A stretch of DNA of 64,000 nt. It comes from JADJOM01 sp963817435. Its GTDB lineage: Bacteria; Gemmatimonadota; Gemmatimonadetes; Gemmatimonadales; GWC2-71-9. A program made the position numbers and the translations under genes. This document shows positions 25,201 to 34,390 of this stretch, in pieces (positions within the stretch are counted from its first letter, which is position 1; each line of letters opens with the position of its first letter). The stretch spans positions 558,001-622,000 of the forward strand of contig CAWFNY010000003.1 in NCBI GenBank assembly GCA_963817435.1. Direction: 5' to 3'. The notes beneath the pieces are model-generated. The model worked only from the letters and a program-made list of their open reading frames with translations. It did not search any database and was not told the origin of the DNA.

Positions 25201-25455
25201 GCGCGCCAGCACGCCGGGACCATCGACCTGCTGCTCACCGACGTGGTCATGCCCGGCATGAGCGGCCCGCACCTCGCGGACGTGCTGATTCCGGAGAGCG
25301 CGGGCATGCGCTGCATCTTCATGTCCGGGTACGCCGCGACCACGCTGGAGCAGAAGATCCTGCTGCGGCCGGACGCGGCCTTCCTGCAGAAACCGTTCAC
25401 CGCGACGGAGCTGATGCGGCGGGTGCGGGAGATGCTGGACGCCCGGCCGGTGTAG
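22219..25455 (+). CDS. MASE1-PAS-GAF-PAS hybrid histidine kinase (1078 aa)
   Basis: Large membrane sensor. MASE1 domain with eight or so membrane segments (residues about 8-290; WPPTGLALAGLLLLTPRAWP), PAS (about 300-420), GAF (about 425-575), second PAS (about 585-700). Then come HisKA with the phospho-His in GGVAHDFNNLL, an HATPase (DEGVGIPAEVRAHLFEPFF; GTGLGLATAYGIV), and a receiver domain with the acceptor Asp in LLLTDVVMPGMSG. Start is GTG, 10 bp after the HD-GYP stop. Third gene of the signalling operon; it has no separate response regulator, so output may pass to the HD-GYP/HEAT partners. Confidence 0.92.
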   Translation: MRSPVPLVAPARTRLGFALQNAALAALLFGAAMLATRLAALDGANPPLWPPTGLALAGLLLLTPRAWPAILIASLAFNATEGSSAVIAVGITVANLVAALVPAVLLRRFGMRTPLDRLADVLLLFGGMLLSALLNATLGLVAVWLGDSQAQIVNPVLFASCFLGGLSGLALLTPFLLVWLGPPPEIAPSGRGLEIFGLLAGLGVAALAVRAAVPAYALMTFPLIAWAALRFGPRGGATLSLGIFGLSVLASLSGQSPLPSSGVLALALFYTAFHLSTSATALLLAAAAGDRRRARRDERTVDGAYHALIAASPLAIIATDAEARVTTWNRAAEQLFGWREDEVQGKAPPTIPPELREEFLQRSAGTTLPPVNGRETVRLRRDGSTVEVVLNEWPLFDPDGRFSGRMAALQEITERKRAERLQEATWRISQAALTASDLPQLYAAIHAIIGELMPAKNFYIATYDAATDTISFPWWVDEHDPPPPPRRARKGLTEYVLRSGQPLRDRPSLIGSLVARGEVESFGEPAVDWLGVPLIVAGRTIGVLAVQSYTDGVHYSEREQSILEFVSSQVAMAIERKRAEAAIRASEEELRALFAAMRDVILVLDREGRYLKVAPTRSDLLFLPPGELVGRRLHDIFPPEQADYFLEAVGRTLDSGQPTVLEYSMQIAGEEVWFSATASPVDADTVIWVARSIQEQRAAEAALRRSEDQLRQAAKMEAVGRLAGGVAHDFNNLLTSVLGHADLALGRVDPHDELYDDLLEITSAGVRAAALTQQLLAFSRKQVLTPQVVDLNAIVSGIARMLRRTIGEDIELVTRLAPHLGPVRADPVQMEQVLLNLAVNARDAMPAGGRLIMETMNVDGPLGPTVRIRVEDEGVGIPAEVRAHLFEPFFTTKEVGKGTGLGLATAYGIVQQSGGTISVTSEVGRGSCFLVDLPRVAGEPAPPPPPARTGDTGGTETVLLVEDEESVRNLTRRLLEHHGYVVLSAPDGDTALQLARQHAGTIDLLLTDVVMPGMSGPHLADVLIPESAGMRCIFMSGYAATTLEQKILLRPDAAFLQKPFTATELMRRVREMLDARPV

Positions 25456-25495
25456 TCCTCAGGCCGATTCGGGCGGTCGCCCGGCGGCCCTCCGC

Positions 25496-26368
25496 TCAGT
25501 TCTGGTCGGGCACCAGCGACGGCGCCTCGCCCGGGCGCCATTCCACCCGGAACCGGTCGCCATCGCGGATGAGGACCTGGCCCCGGCCCGACACGCTCCC
25601 GCCGGGGCTGGTCTGCAGCTCGTCATCGAAGCGGTAGATGTCCATCGTCAGGCGGTAGCTGTGCAGCCCGGCCCCGAAGCGATCCACCTCCACGCGATCG
25701 GGGAACCGCAGATTCGAGATGTCGGCCACCCGCAGTCCATCCACCCACAGGACCGCGCTGGTGCCGTACGCGCCCGCATCGAGCGGCGCGGTGCGCACCG
25801 CGAAGCTGACCCGCTCCGGCTCGCCGCTGACCGGGCCGGTCTCGACCCCGGTGTCGCCGCGCCCATAGCGGACCGGCTCGCGCGGTTCCGGCAGGCAGAG
25901 CAGAATCCGCTCCACCCGCTGCGCGCCGGTCGGGTGCTCCGCATTGAAGCGGAACGGCGCGAGCCGGGTGAAGAAGCGGATGGCCGCCTCGGTGGCCGCG
26001 CGGGCTTCCGGTCCCGGCAGGCCGGCCGCATAACAATCGGCCTGCAGGTCCTGCTCGCGATAGATCGAGTCGCGGGTTTCCTTCGGCAGGTCGGCGTACC
26101 CGGCCCGGGTGTGGTGACGCACGATATGGCCGTACTCATGCGCCAGAAAGAAGCGGGTGAGCAACGGACCGTAGCGGTTGGTCAACAGCGGATTGTAGTA
26201 GATCGCGACAGGGACCTGGTCGAGCGTCGCGAGCGCGACGTCGGCGATGGTGTCGCTCGCGATCTCCTCGATGCCGGGGACGAGATGCAGTCCCTGGGCG
26301 TGCGCCGGCACGGCCCCGAGGAGAGCCGCGACCACTCCGATCCCGCTGTACCGCCATCCCGAGCGCAT
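25496..26368 (-). CDS. Secreted HExxH metalloprotease-like protein (290 aa)
   Basis: Signal peptide (GIGVVAALLGAVPAHAQ) followed by a zinc-protease core: HEYGH at residues 77-81 and, downstream, EQDLQADCYAAG, where gluzincins of the M48 type carry the third ligand. The C-terminal 110 residues are a separate beta-rich domain (GTSAVLWVDGLRVADI; RGQVLIRDGDRFRVEW). Paralogous to the adjacent shorter gene (shared AIYYNP, FFLAHE, HHTRA, ADC, EHP). ATG at 26368 is preferred over one 36 bases upstream because it starts the signal peptide. Confidence 0.75.
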   Translation of the reverse strand: MRSGWRYSGIGVVAALLGAVPAHAQGLHLVPGIEEIASDTIADVALATLDQVPVAIYYNPLLTNRYGPLLTRFFLAHEYGHIVRHHTRAGYADLPKETRDSIYREQDLQADCYAAGLPGPEARAATEAAIRFFTRLAPFRFNAEHPTGAQRVERILLCLPEPREPVRYGRGDTGVETGPVSGEPERVSFAVRTAPLDAGAYGTSAVLWVDGLRVADISNLRFPDRVEVDRFGAGLHSYRLTMDIYRFDDELQTSPGGSVSGRGQVLIRDGDRFRVEWRPGEAPSLVPDQN

Positions 26369-26391
26369 GACTCCCAATGTGGGAGCGTCGG

Positions 26392-26877
26392 CTAGGGCAT
26401 GCAAGCGAGGATGCGGGCGGCGCGGGCCGAGCCCGGCGGGTGCTCGTTGTCGAAATGCATGTCGCCCAGGCGGGCGAAGAAGTGCACGGCCGCCATGGAC
26501 GCCCCCGCACGCTCGTGGCCGAGGCGTTGGGCGGCGAGGCAGTCGGCCTCCAGCTCCTTCGCCTGCAGCAGGCTGTCCCGGCGCCCCGGTTCGGCGCGCA
26601 GGGCGCTCGCGCGGGTGTGATGGAGTTCGATGTGCGCCCGCTCGTGGGCCAGGAAGAACGCCTCCATTTCGGGCCCGAACCGCTGCATGAGGCCGGGATT
26701 GTAGTAGATCGCGGGGTGCAGGGAGTCGTAGACCGCGACGGCCACGTCCCGGAGCGACGGGTCGGCGATCTCCCGGATGACGGGAGCGGCCGGGGCGGGC
26801 GCCTCGGAGGGTGCCACGCTGCCGGTGCTCAGCATCGCCGCCGCACTCGTGATGGCTACATGCAGCAGTCTGGACAT
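26392..26877 (-). CDS. Secreted HExxH metalloprotease-like protein, short paralog (161 aa)
   Basis: Exported protein (ITSAAAMLSTGSVAPSEA) with the zinc motif HERAH and a downstream AKELEADCLAAQRLG that offers the third ligand in the M48 pattern. It aligns along its whole length with the first 180 residues of the neighbouring gene (AIYYNPGLMQRFGPEMEAFFLAHE versus AIYYNPLLTNRYGPLLTRFFLAHE) but lacks the C-terminal beta domain. The pair arose by tandem duplication. It lies 23 bp upstream on the same strand. Substrates unknown. Confidence 0.75.
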   Translation of the reverse strand: MSRLLHVAITSAAAMLSTGSVAPSEAPAPAAPVIREIADPSLRDVAVAVYDSLHPAIYYNPGLMQRFGPEMEAFFLAHERAHIELHHTRASALRAEPGRRDSLLQAKELEADCLAAQRLGHERAGASMAAVHFFARLGDMHFDNEHPPGSARAARILACMP

Positions 26878-26923
26878 CCCTGTCTCCCTTCTTTTCCTGG
26901 TCCCTCGGGTGATCCCTAACGCG

Positions 26924-26959
26924 ACGCCCCCGCGTCCGGACTGCGGAACGCGGGGGCGT
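26924..26959 (-). terminator. Strong GC hairpin
   Basis: Perfect 12-bp stem (ACGCCCCCGCGT / ACGCGGGGGCGT) with a 12-base loop. It lies in the 600-bp gap between the metalloprotease start and thiC. It could terminate a short minus-strand transcript from 27.1 kb, or form part of the protease leader. There is no clear T-run on either side. Confidence 0.4.
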
Positions 26960-26980
26960 GGGGAGGGCTACTGGTTGCCT

Positions 26981-27076
26981 TCAGCCTTGCCGCGTTCGCT
27001 CCGGGGTGAGTCCGATCCCCCGGCGGTTGAGCCGGTTGTTCGCCATCGTATTTGTCGCGTTCATCAGGAGCAGCAT
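26981..27076 (-). CDS. Possible small peptide (31 aa)
   Basis: Short open frame MLLLMNATNTMANNRLNRRG followed by IGLTPERTRQG, ending 22 bp before the GC hairpin on the same strand. It has a plausible composition and no overlap with other genes, but no Shine-Dalgarno is obvious and no family is recognised. An inner start at MANNRL is equally possible. Offered only as a candidate. Confidence 0.2.
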   Translation of the reverse strand: MLLLMNATNTMANNRLNRRGIGLTPERTRQG

Positions 27077-27283
27077 TCGCGTTCGGTTCTCAGGTGTTCT
27101 CGTGAGCTACGCCTTCTCGGCCCCTCTGTTCTCATGATCGGCTCCGGACCCGGGAGCTTGAGGCATCGTTGCGATCCTCACAGGCTTGAACGGATTCCGA
27201 TCACTGGAAGTTCCCGCCTCGTGGCCGTTCTATAAAGCATCTCTCGTGCCATTGACGCGGCGGGGCTCGGGATTACGATTCCG

Positions 27284-27443
27284 GTGACCGCCAGGGGTAT
27301 CCGGTGGGGCGGAACGGCGGGATGGCGGAATGGCGGGAGATCAGGGATCTCCCGTCTTCCCGGCCTCCCGCCCTCCCGCCCTCCAGATTGAGACAGTCCC
27401 TTGGAACCTGATCCGGTTCATACCGGCGAAGGGAGCGCGGCAC
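27284..27443 (+). promoter_or_regulatory. TPP riboswitch (THI element)
   Basis: Upstream of thiC. The conserved core is visible: AGGGGTATCC (27293-27302), TGAGAC (27389-27394), CCCTTGGAACCTGATCCGG (27398-27416), then TTCATACCGGCGAAGGGA (27417-27434). P1 can form from GTG-a-CCGC (27284-27291) with GCGGCAC (27437-27443). Between the first two core blocks is an unusually long P3 (about 85 nt, 27303-27388) with an inner CGGGAGAT/ATCTCCCG hairpin. Binding of thiamine pyrophosphate should lower thiC expression. Confidence 0.85.
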
Positions 27444-27447
27444 GGTA

Positions 27448-27473
27448 GCTCCTGTTCGCCTGACACAAGGAGC
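27448..27473 (+). promoter_or_regulatory. Shine-Dalgarno-sequestering hairpin of thiC
   Basis: GCTCCT (27448-27453) can pair with AGGAGC (27468-27473), which contains the thiC Shine-Dalgarno AAGGAG. GCTCCT can instead pair with GGGAGC (27431-27436) at the 3' edge of the riboswitch core. The two pairings exclude each other, so ligand binding could expose GCTCCT and close the ribosome site. Inferred from complementarity only. Confidence 0.55.
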
Positions 27474-27477
27474 AGCC

Positions 27478-29244
<1,767 letters not shown>

Positions 29245-29260
29245 ACCGCCCGCTCCGCCG

Positions 29261-31177
29261 ATGGGTCTGCCGGCCCTGCCGGCGGGCTCATCGCCAGGCG
29301 CGGTGCGCCGGCGTGAAGTGGCGCTGCTCGGCGCCCTCGGCGCCGGCACCATCATCGCCCTGCTCCTGATCGCGAGCCTCGGCTTCGAGACCCTCTCCTC
29401 CGCACGGGCGTACGTCGGAGGCGAGGGTCTCTGGTCCAAGGCCCAGAAGGATGCGGTCTACCACCTGCTCCGCTACGTCGACGCCGGCGATTCCCTCGAG
29501 TACGCCGCCTTCGAAGCCAGTCTCACGGTCTTTCGCGGCGACCGCGCCGCCCGGCTCGAGCTGCTCTCCCCCGATCCCGACTGGGACACTGTCCGCAAGG
29601 GCTTCCTCGCCGGGCGCAACCACCCCGACGATGTGCACGGCATGGGGGTCTTCCTCCGGCGCTACGAGCGGGTGTCCTTCGTCGCCCAGGCGATCGGGAT
29701 GTGGGCCAGTGCCGACTCGCTGATGTTCCAGCTGGAAGCGCTCGGGCAGAGAGTACGGAACGACGTGCAGGCGGGCACACTGCGCGGCCAGGAGCGGGAG
29801 GTGGTGCTCGGCGAGATCGGGAGCCTGAGCCACCAACTGAAGCTCCGGGAGGATGGCTTCTCCGGTGCCATGGGTGGCGGGGCGCGATGGGCCGCCAAAT
29901 GGCTCCTGGTGGCGCTCAGTCTCGTGGCGCTGCTGCTGTTCGCGTTCGGGGCAGTGACGCTGCGTTCCGCAGCGCGCCGGCTCAAGAAATCGGAGGATGC
30001 CCGCCGAGGAGTCGAGGCGCAGCTCCGTCAGGCGCAGAAGATGGAAGCGGTCGGCCAGCTCACCGGCGGGATCGCCCATGACTTCAACAACATGCTCACC
30101 GTCATCCTCTCCAACGTGCAGCTCATCGAGGACCGGCTGCCGCGCGGGGACGTGACCACCCACGCCGACCTCGGCGAGCTGAAGGTCGCGGCGCACCGCG
30201 GCGCTGAGATGATCCGGAAGCTGCTCGCCTTCAGTCGCGCCGGTCAGTACGCCTTCGAGCCGCAGGCGCTGGAACGGGTGCTGCCGGAGTCGATCCGCAT
30301 GCTGCGCCGGATGCTCCCGGCCTCGATCACGGTGGACGCGGAACTCGACCCGCTCACCCCTCCGGCGCAGACCGATCCCTCGGCCGTGGAGCAGATGGTG
30401 CTCAACCTCGCCACCAACGCCACCGACGCGATGCTCGGCCAGGGGGTGCTGCGGGTGCGACTCGCGCCGGCGGTCATCGACGAGGCGTTCATCCGCAAAC
30501 ATCGCTGGGGCGTCGCGGGCCAGTACGCCGCGGTCAGCGTCAGCGATACGGGAACGGGAATGCCGCCGGAGGTGCTCGAGCGCATCTTCGAGCCGTTCTT
30601 CACCACCAAGCCGCCGGGGGAGGGCTCGGGCCTCGGCATGGCGATGGTCTACGGGCTGATGAAGCAGCATGGCGGCTTCGTCGACGTGGAGTCGGCGCCC
30701 GGCGCCGGCACCACCGTGACGCTCTACTTCCCCGTCGCGCGCGGCCAGCCCCACACGCCGCCCCGTCCGGCGGCCGCGGAGGCAACTCCCGGAGGGACGA
30801 TCCTGCTGGTCGAGGATGAAGCGGCGCTCCGCCGTGCGGGGGAGCGACTGCTGGCGCGTCTCGGCTATCGCGTGCTGGTCGCCGTGGATGGGGAGGAGGG
30901 GCTGCAGCTCGCGCGCAAACACCGCAGTGACATCGCCCTGGTCTTCTCGGACGTCGTGATGCCGAAACGGAGCGGCTCGGCGATGTACGACGCCCTGATC
31001 AAGGAGGGGATCGTGCTGCCCTTCCTGTTCACCAGCGGATACGCCGGCCGGGAGCTGCCCGATGGCGTTCCGCTGCCGCACGGCGTGCCGCTCCTCCCGA
31101 AACCGTGGGACGGACAGGAACTCGCCGTCGCGGTGGCCAAGGCGATCCACGCCGGCCCCACGCTCTTCCCTTCCTGA
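29261..31177 (+). CDS. Hybrid sensor histidine kinase (638 aa)
   Basis: Membrane sensor with TM1 near residues 20-42, an extracytoplasmic helical domain of about 170 residues, and TM2 near 215-240 (WLLVALSLVALLLFAFGAVTL). HisKA follows with the phospho-His in GGIAHDFNNML, then HATPase (SDTGTGMPPEVLERIFEPFF; GSGLGMAMVYGLM) and a receiver with the acceptor Asp in LVFSDVVMPKRSGS. A GTG at 29222 inside thiC would add 13 residues; ATG 29261 is preferred although neither has a strong Shine-Dalgarno. It starts 16 bp after thiC and may be co-transcribed with it. Signal unknown. Confidence 0.88.
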   Translation: MGLPALPAGSSPGAVRRREVALLGALGAGTIIALLLIASLGFETLSSARAYVGGEGLWSKAQKDAVYHLLRYVDAGDSLEYAAFEASLTVFRGDRAARLELLSPDPDWDTVRKGFLAGRNHPDDVHGMGVFLRRYERVSFVAQAIGMWASADSLMFQLEALGQRVRNDVQAGTLRGQEREVVLGEIGSLSHQLKLREDGFSGAMGGGARWAAKWLLVALSLVALLLFAFGAVTLRSAARRLKKSEDARRGVEAQLRQAQKMEAVGQLTGGIAHDFNNMLTVILSNVQLIEDRLPRGDVTTHADLGELKVAAHRGAEMIRKLLAFSRAGQYAFEPQALERVLPESIRMLRRMLPASITVDAELDPLTPPAQTDPSAVEQMVLNLATNATDAMLGQGVLRVRLAPAVIDEAFIRKHRWGVAGQYAAVSVSDTGTGMPPEVLERIFEPFFTTKPPGEGSGLGMAMVYGLMKQHGGFVDVESAPGAGTTVTLYFPVARGQPHTPPRPAAAEATPGGTILLVEDEAALRRAGERLLARLGYRVLVAVDGEEGLQLARKHRSDIALVFSDVVMPKRSGSAMYDALIKEGIVLPFLFTSGYAGRELPDGVPLPHGVPLLPKPWDGQELAVAVAKAIHAGPTLFPS

Positions 31178-31225
31178 GAAAATCCGACCAGCTTCCCGCC
31201 GGACCTTCACCCCTGGGATCGACCC

Positions 31226-32176
31226 ATGCAGAATCTCCGCCTCACTTCGATCGTCTCCCTCGCCTGGATCGCCACCGCCGCGACCGGCTGCAGCTCCGCA
31301 CAGCAGAAGCCCGCCGCCGACAGCACCGCGCAGCAGCCGGCCGCCCCGCCCGCGCCGGCCCGGATCGGCGAGGCCACCGGCTTCTCGACCCCGGAATCGG
31401 TGCTGTGGGATGCCGAGCAGGGCGTCTGGTTCGTGAGCAACATCAACGGCAACCCGAGCCAGAAGGACGACAACGGGTTCATCAGCCGGCTCACCAAGGA
31501 TGGCGCCATCGACAGCCTGTACTTCATCCAGGCGGGGCGGGGCGGCGTCAAGCTGAATGCGCCGAAGGGGCTGGCGCTGGTGGGAGACACGCTCTGGGTC
31601 GCCGACATCGATGCCGTGCGCGGCTTCAACAAGCGCACCGGCGCGCCGATCGCCTCGATCGACGCCGGGAGCAAGGCGCACTTTCTCAACGACGTCGCCA
31701 CCGGGCCCGACGGCGCGCTCTACATCACCGACACCGGCATCCAGTTCGACGCCAAGGGCGAGGTGACCCATCCCGGCCCCGACCGGATCTACGTCCTCAA
31801 GGGCCGGAAGATCAGCGTCGGTGCGGAGGGTGACTGGCTCGAGCGCCCCAACGGCATCACCTGGGACGCCGCGACCTCCCGCTTCATCGTCGTCCCCTTC
31901 GGCGGCCCGCACATCCTCGGCTGGAAGCCCGGCGAGACCAGGGCCGACACCCTCGGCACCGGACCCGGCGCCCAGGACGGAGTCGAGATGTGGAATGGCG
32001 CGGCGCTCATCACGAGCTGGGCCGACTCGACGATCTTCGTGCTGGAGAACGGGGCGGAGAAGAAGCTGATCACCGGACAGAACGCCCCGGCCGACATCGG
32101 CCTCGATCCGGCCCGCGGACTGCTGGCGATTCCCCGGTTCATGGACAACAGGATCGAGTTCTGGTCGCTGCGGTAG
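31226..32176 (+). CDS. SMP-30/gluconolactonase-like lipoprotein (316 aa)
   Basis: Lipoprotein with lipobox ATAATGC (Cys22) and a Pro/Ala/Gln linker. A beta-propeller follows that resembles SMP-30/gluconolactonase or NHL proteins (ESVLWDAEQGVWFVSNINGN; GLALVGDTLWVADIDAVRGF; FLNDVATGPDGALYITDTG; RPNGITWDAATSRFIVVPFG). The N/D residues typical of the metal site are present, but a lactonase reaction is not proven; many such proteins are of unknown function. Located at the inner leaflet of the outer membrane or the periplasmic face. Confidence 0.82.
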   Translation: MQNLRLTSIVSLAWIATAATGCSSAQQKPAADSTAQQPAAPPAPARIGEATGFSTPESVLWDAEQGVWFVSNINGNPSQKDDNGFISRLTKDGAIDSLYFIQAGRGGVKLNAPKGLALVGDTLWVADIDAVRGFNKRTGAPIASIDAGSKAHFLNDVATGPDGALYITDTGIQFDAKGEVTHPGPDRIYVLKGRKISVGAEGDWLERPNGITWDAATSRFIVVPFGGPHILGWKPGETRADTLGTGPGAQDGVEMWNGAALITSWADSTIFVLENGAEKKLITGQNAPADIGLDPARGLLAIPRFMDNRIEFWSLR

Positions 32177-32199
32177 GCGCGACCAGAGCGACGCCCTGC

Positions 32200-32384
32200 G
32201 CTCCGTTTGTCATCCCGAGCGCAGCCCGCTCTATTTGTCATCCCGAGCGCAGCCCGTGCTCTGTTTGTCATCCCGAGCGCAGCCCGCTCCGTTTGTCATC
32301 CCGAGCGCAGCGAGGGATCCCTTGAGGACTGGCACCGTGCCCCTCCTTGAGGGATCCCTCGGTCGCTTCGCTCCTCGGGATGAC
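32200..32384. repeat. Tandem and inverted TCATCCCGAGCG repeats
   Basis: Four tandem units of 28-30 bp, each containing TTTGTCATCCCGAGCGCAGC (starts 32200, 32228, 32256, 32286). The last extends to CGAGGGATCC. An inverted copy, GAGGGATCCCTCGGTCGC and on to CTCCTCGGGATGAC, lies at 32349-32384. Same family as at 18749, 43445 and 50995. Confidence 0.8.
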
Positions 32385-32388
32385 ATAC

Positions 32389-32456
32389 TCTTCCTCTTCC
32401 CTCTTCCCTCTTCCCTCTACTTCTTCCCTCTTCCCTCTTCCCTCAACCTCTTCCCT
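32389..32456 (+). repeat. CTTCCCT heptamer tract before the DUF885 start
   Basis: A pyrimidine tract built from about eight copies of CTTCCCT with two short interruptions (CTACTT and CAACC). It runs right up to the ATG at 32457 and takes the place of a Shine-Dalgarno. A 7-bp unit could change length by slippage. Confidence 0.7.
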
Positions 32457-34226
32457 ATGCGCTCCTCCTCCGTCCTCCTCGCCGTCACGCTCGTCCTCGC
32501 ACCGGCGCTTCAGGCCCAGAGCGCCGAGCGCGGCCCAGTCCGCGCCGGAGACAGCTACGCGGCGTCGCTCGCGCTCCCGCTGCGCGGAACGACCAGCGAA
32601 CTCCGCGAGACGGTGGAACGCTTCACGCTCGATGAATCGGCGATCGCCCATCGCTATCCGGCCGACTGGTCGCGGGCCCACCGCGACGCGGCGCGCGGGT
32701 TCTACCGCGGCTGGCAGGGGCGCCTCGCGGCGCTCGACTTCGCGAAGCTCTCGCAGGATGGGAAGGTGGATTACCTCCTGCTCCGGCAGGCGATCACCCA
32801 CCGGCTGAGTCTGCTCGATCTCGAGGAGCGGCGGCTCGCGGAGATCGCGCCGCTGCTCCCCTTCGGCGAGACGATCCGCGCGCTCGATGAGTCGATGGAG
32901 CGGATCGACTCGGTGGCGCCGGAGCGCGCCGCCGGCCTGCTCACCGGCATCGCGAAGCAGGCGGACTCGGCCCGCAAGGCGATCGAATCCGGCGACAGCG
33001 CGAGCCGGCCCAGCCGGATCGTCGCCTACCGCGCGTCGCAGGCCATCGAAACCCACCGGCTGCTGCTGCAGCACTGGAAGCAGCACTACAGCGGCTACGA
33101 TCCGCTCTTCACCTGGTGGGCGGCGGCACCGTATGCCAGGGCGGACTCCACACTCACCGCCTATCGGAAGACCCTTCGCGAAAAGGTCGTCGGCATCCAG
33201 CCCGGCCAGGACGACCCGATCATCGGCGATCCCCTCGGCCGCGACGCGCTGCTGCGGGACATCGCCTACGAGATGATCCCCTACACGCCGGAGGAGCTGA
33301 TCGCGATCGGGGAGGCCCAGCTCGCGTGGTGTCAGAGCGAAATGAAGAAGGCGGCGCGGGAGATGGGGCTCGGCGACGACTGGCATGCGGCGCTCGAGCG
33401 GGTGAAGCAGCAGCATGCGGCCCCCGGCGCGCAGCCGCAGCTCGTCAAGCGGCTTGCCGACGAGGCCACCGACTGGGTCACGGCGCGGAACCTCGTCACC
33501 GTGCCGCCGCTCGCGCGGGATGACTGGCGGCTCATCATGCTCACCGCCGACGAGCAGAAGGTGAATCCCTTCTTCCTCGGCGGATCGGATATCTGGATCG
33601 CCTATCCCACCGATGCCGTGGCGGACGACGACAAGCAGATGACCATGCGCGGCAACAACGTCCACTTCGCCCGCGCGACGGTCTTCCACGAGCTGATCCC
33701 CGGCCATCACCTGCAGGGGTTCTACAACGAGCGCTACAACCCGCACCGGCAGAGCTTCGGGACACCGTTCTCGGTCGAGGGATGGGCGGTCTACTGGGAG
33801 ATGCTGCTGTACGATGCCGGCTTCCCGCAGTCGCCGGAGGACCGGATCGGAATGCTCTTCTGGCGGATGCATCGCGCGGCGCGGATCATCTTCTCCCTCA
33901 AGTTCCACCTGGGGCAGATGACGCCGGAGGAGGCGATCGACTTCCTGGTGACCCAGGTCGGCCACGAGCGCGCCAACGCGACGGCCGAGGTGCGGCGGAG
34001 CTTCAATGGGAGTTATCCACCGCTCTATCAGGCGGGGTACATGCTGGGGGCGCTGCAACTCCGGGCCCTGCACCAGGAGATGGTGACGAAGGGCAAGATG
34101 AGCGACCGCGACTTCCACGACGCGGTGCTCAAGGCCAACCAGATGCCGATCGAGCTGTTGCGGGCGCTGCTGGAGAATCAGCCGCTGACGCGGGACTATC
34201 AGGCGAAGTGGCGGTTTGCGCAGTAG
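32457..34226 (+). CDS. DUF885 secreted metallopeptidase-like protein (589 aa)
   Basis: Signal peptide (VLLAVTLVLAPALQAQ), then a long helical protein of the DUF885 family, related to M32/M3-like zinc peptidases. The zinc motif is HELIPGHH (in ARATVFHELIPGHHLQGFYN), and later helices carry GWAVYWEMLLYDAG with a candidate Glu ligand. Full family length. ATG at 32457 begins the signal peptide; the upstream in-frame extension runs through repeat DNA and is not coding. There is no Shine-Dalgarno, only a CTTCCCT tract. Confidence 0.85.
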   Translation: MRSSSVLLAVTLVLAPALQAQSAERGPVRAGDSYAASLALPLRGTTSELRETVERFTLDESAIAHRYPADWSRAHRDAARGFYRGWQGRLAALDFAKLSQDGKVDYLLLRQAITHRLSLLDLEERRLAEIAPLLPFGETIRALDESMERIDSVAPERAAGLLTGIAKQADSARKAIESGDSASRPSRIVAYRASQAIETHRLLLQHWKQHYSGYDPLFTWWAAAPYARADSTLTAYRKTLREKVVGIQPGQDDPIIGDPLGRDALLRDIAYEMIPYTPEELIAIGEAQLAWCQSEMKKAAREMGLGDDWHAALERVKQQHAAPGAQPQLVKRLADEATDWVTARNLVTVPPLARDDWRLIMLTADEQKVNPFFLGGSDIWIAYPTDAVADDDKQMTMRGNNVHFARATVFHELIPGHHLQGFYNERYNPHRQSFGTPFSVEGWAVYWEMLLYDAGFPQSPEDRIGMLFWRMHRAARIIFSLKFHLGQMTPEEAIDFLVTQVGHERANATAEVRRSFNGSYPPLYQAGYMLGALQLRALHQEMVTKGKMSDRDFHDAVLKANQMPIELLRALLENQPLTRDYQAKWRFAQ

Positions 34227-34250
34227 GGCGCAATCGCTGAAGGGGAGAAA

Positions 34251-34286
34251 TGATCAGGGCCGGCGATGGATTGCCGGCCCTGATCA
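34251..34286. repeat. 14-bp-stem hairpin, copy 1
   Basis: Arms TGATCAGGGCCGGC and GCCGGCCCTGATCA around an 8-base loop, 24 bp after the DUF885 stop. An almost identical hairpin recurs at 34620-34655. Copy 1 may terminate the DUF885 transcript, but it has no T-run. Confidence 0.65.
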
Positions 34287-34317
34287 ATGTCTGGGGTGCC
34301 AAAATCAATCCCGGCTG

Positions 34318-34384
34318 GAAAAACAAAGGGCCCCCGAAGGGGCCCGGTAGTAACCGTCCCATTTAGACAGCTAGTCGGGGCGGC
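34318..34384 (-). ncRNA. Candidate small RNA of about 65 nt
   Basis: A minus-strand promoter (TTGACA, 17 bp, GATATT; 34419-34391) would start near 34384. A GGGCCCC-TTCG-GGGGCCC terminator (34328-34345) with a TTTGTTTTT tail ends the transcript near 34318. No gene is read in between. No match to a named RNA is recognised; it might also be an attenuated leader. Confidence 0.4.
34328..34345 (-). terminator. Rho-independent terminator (minus strand)
   Basis: 7-bp GGGCCCC/GGGGCCC stem with a stable tetraloop, followed on the minus strand by TTTGTTTTTCC. It is the clearest U-tailed terminator in the window. It can serve the candidate small RNA or read-through from the gene at 34673-35356. Confidence 0.7.
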
Positions 34385-34390
34385 AAGGAA

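Noticed and set aside
29288..31912. 874-residue antisense frame across the hybrid kinase and SMP-30 genes
   Set aside because: Covers two well-supported genes on the other strand and shows no recognisable motif.
32200..32384. CRISPR array
   Set aside because: Units are directly adjacent with no unique spacers, one copy is inverted, and no cas gene is present.
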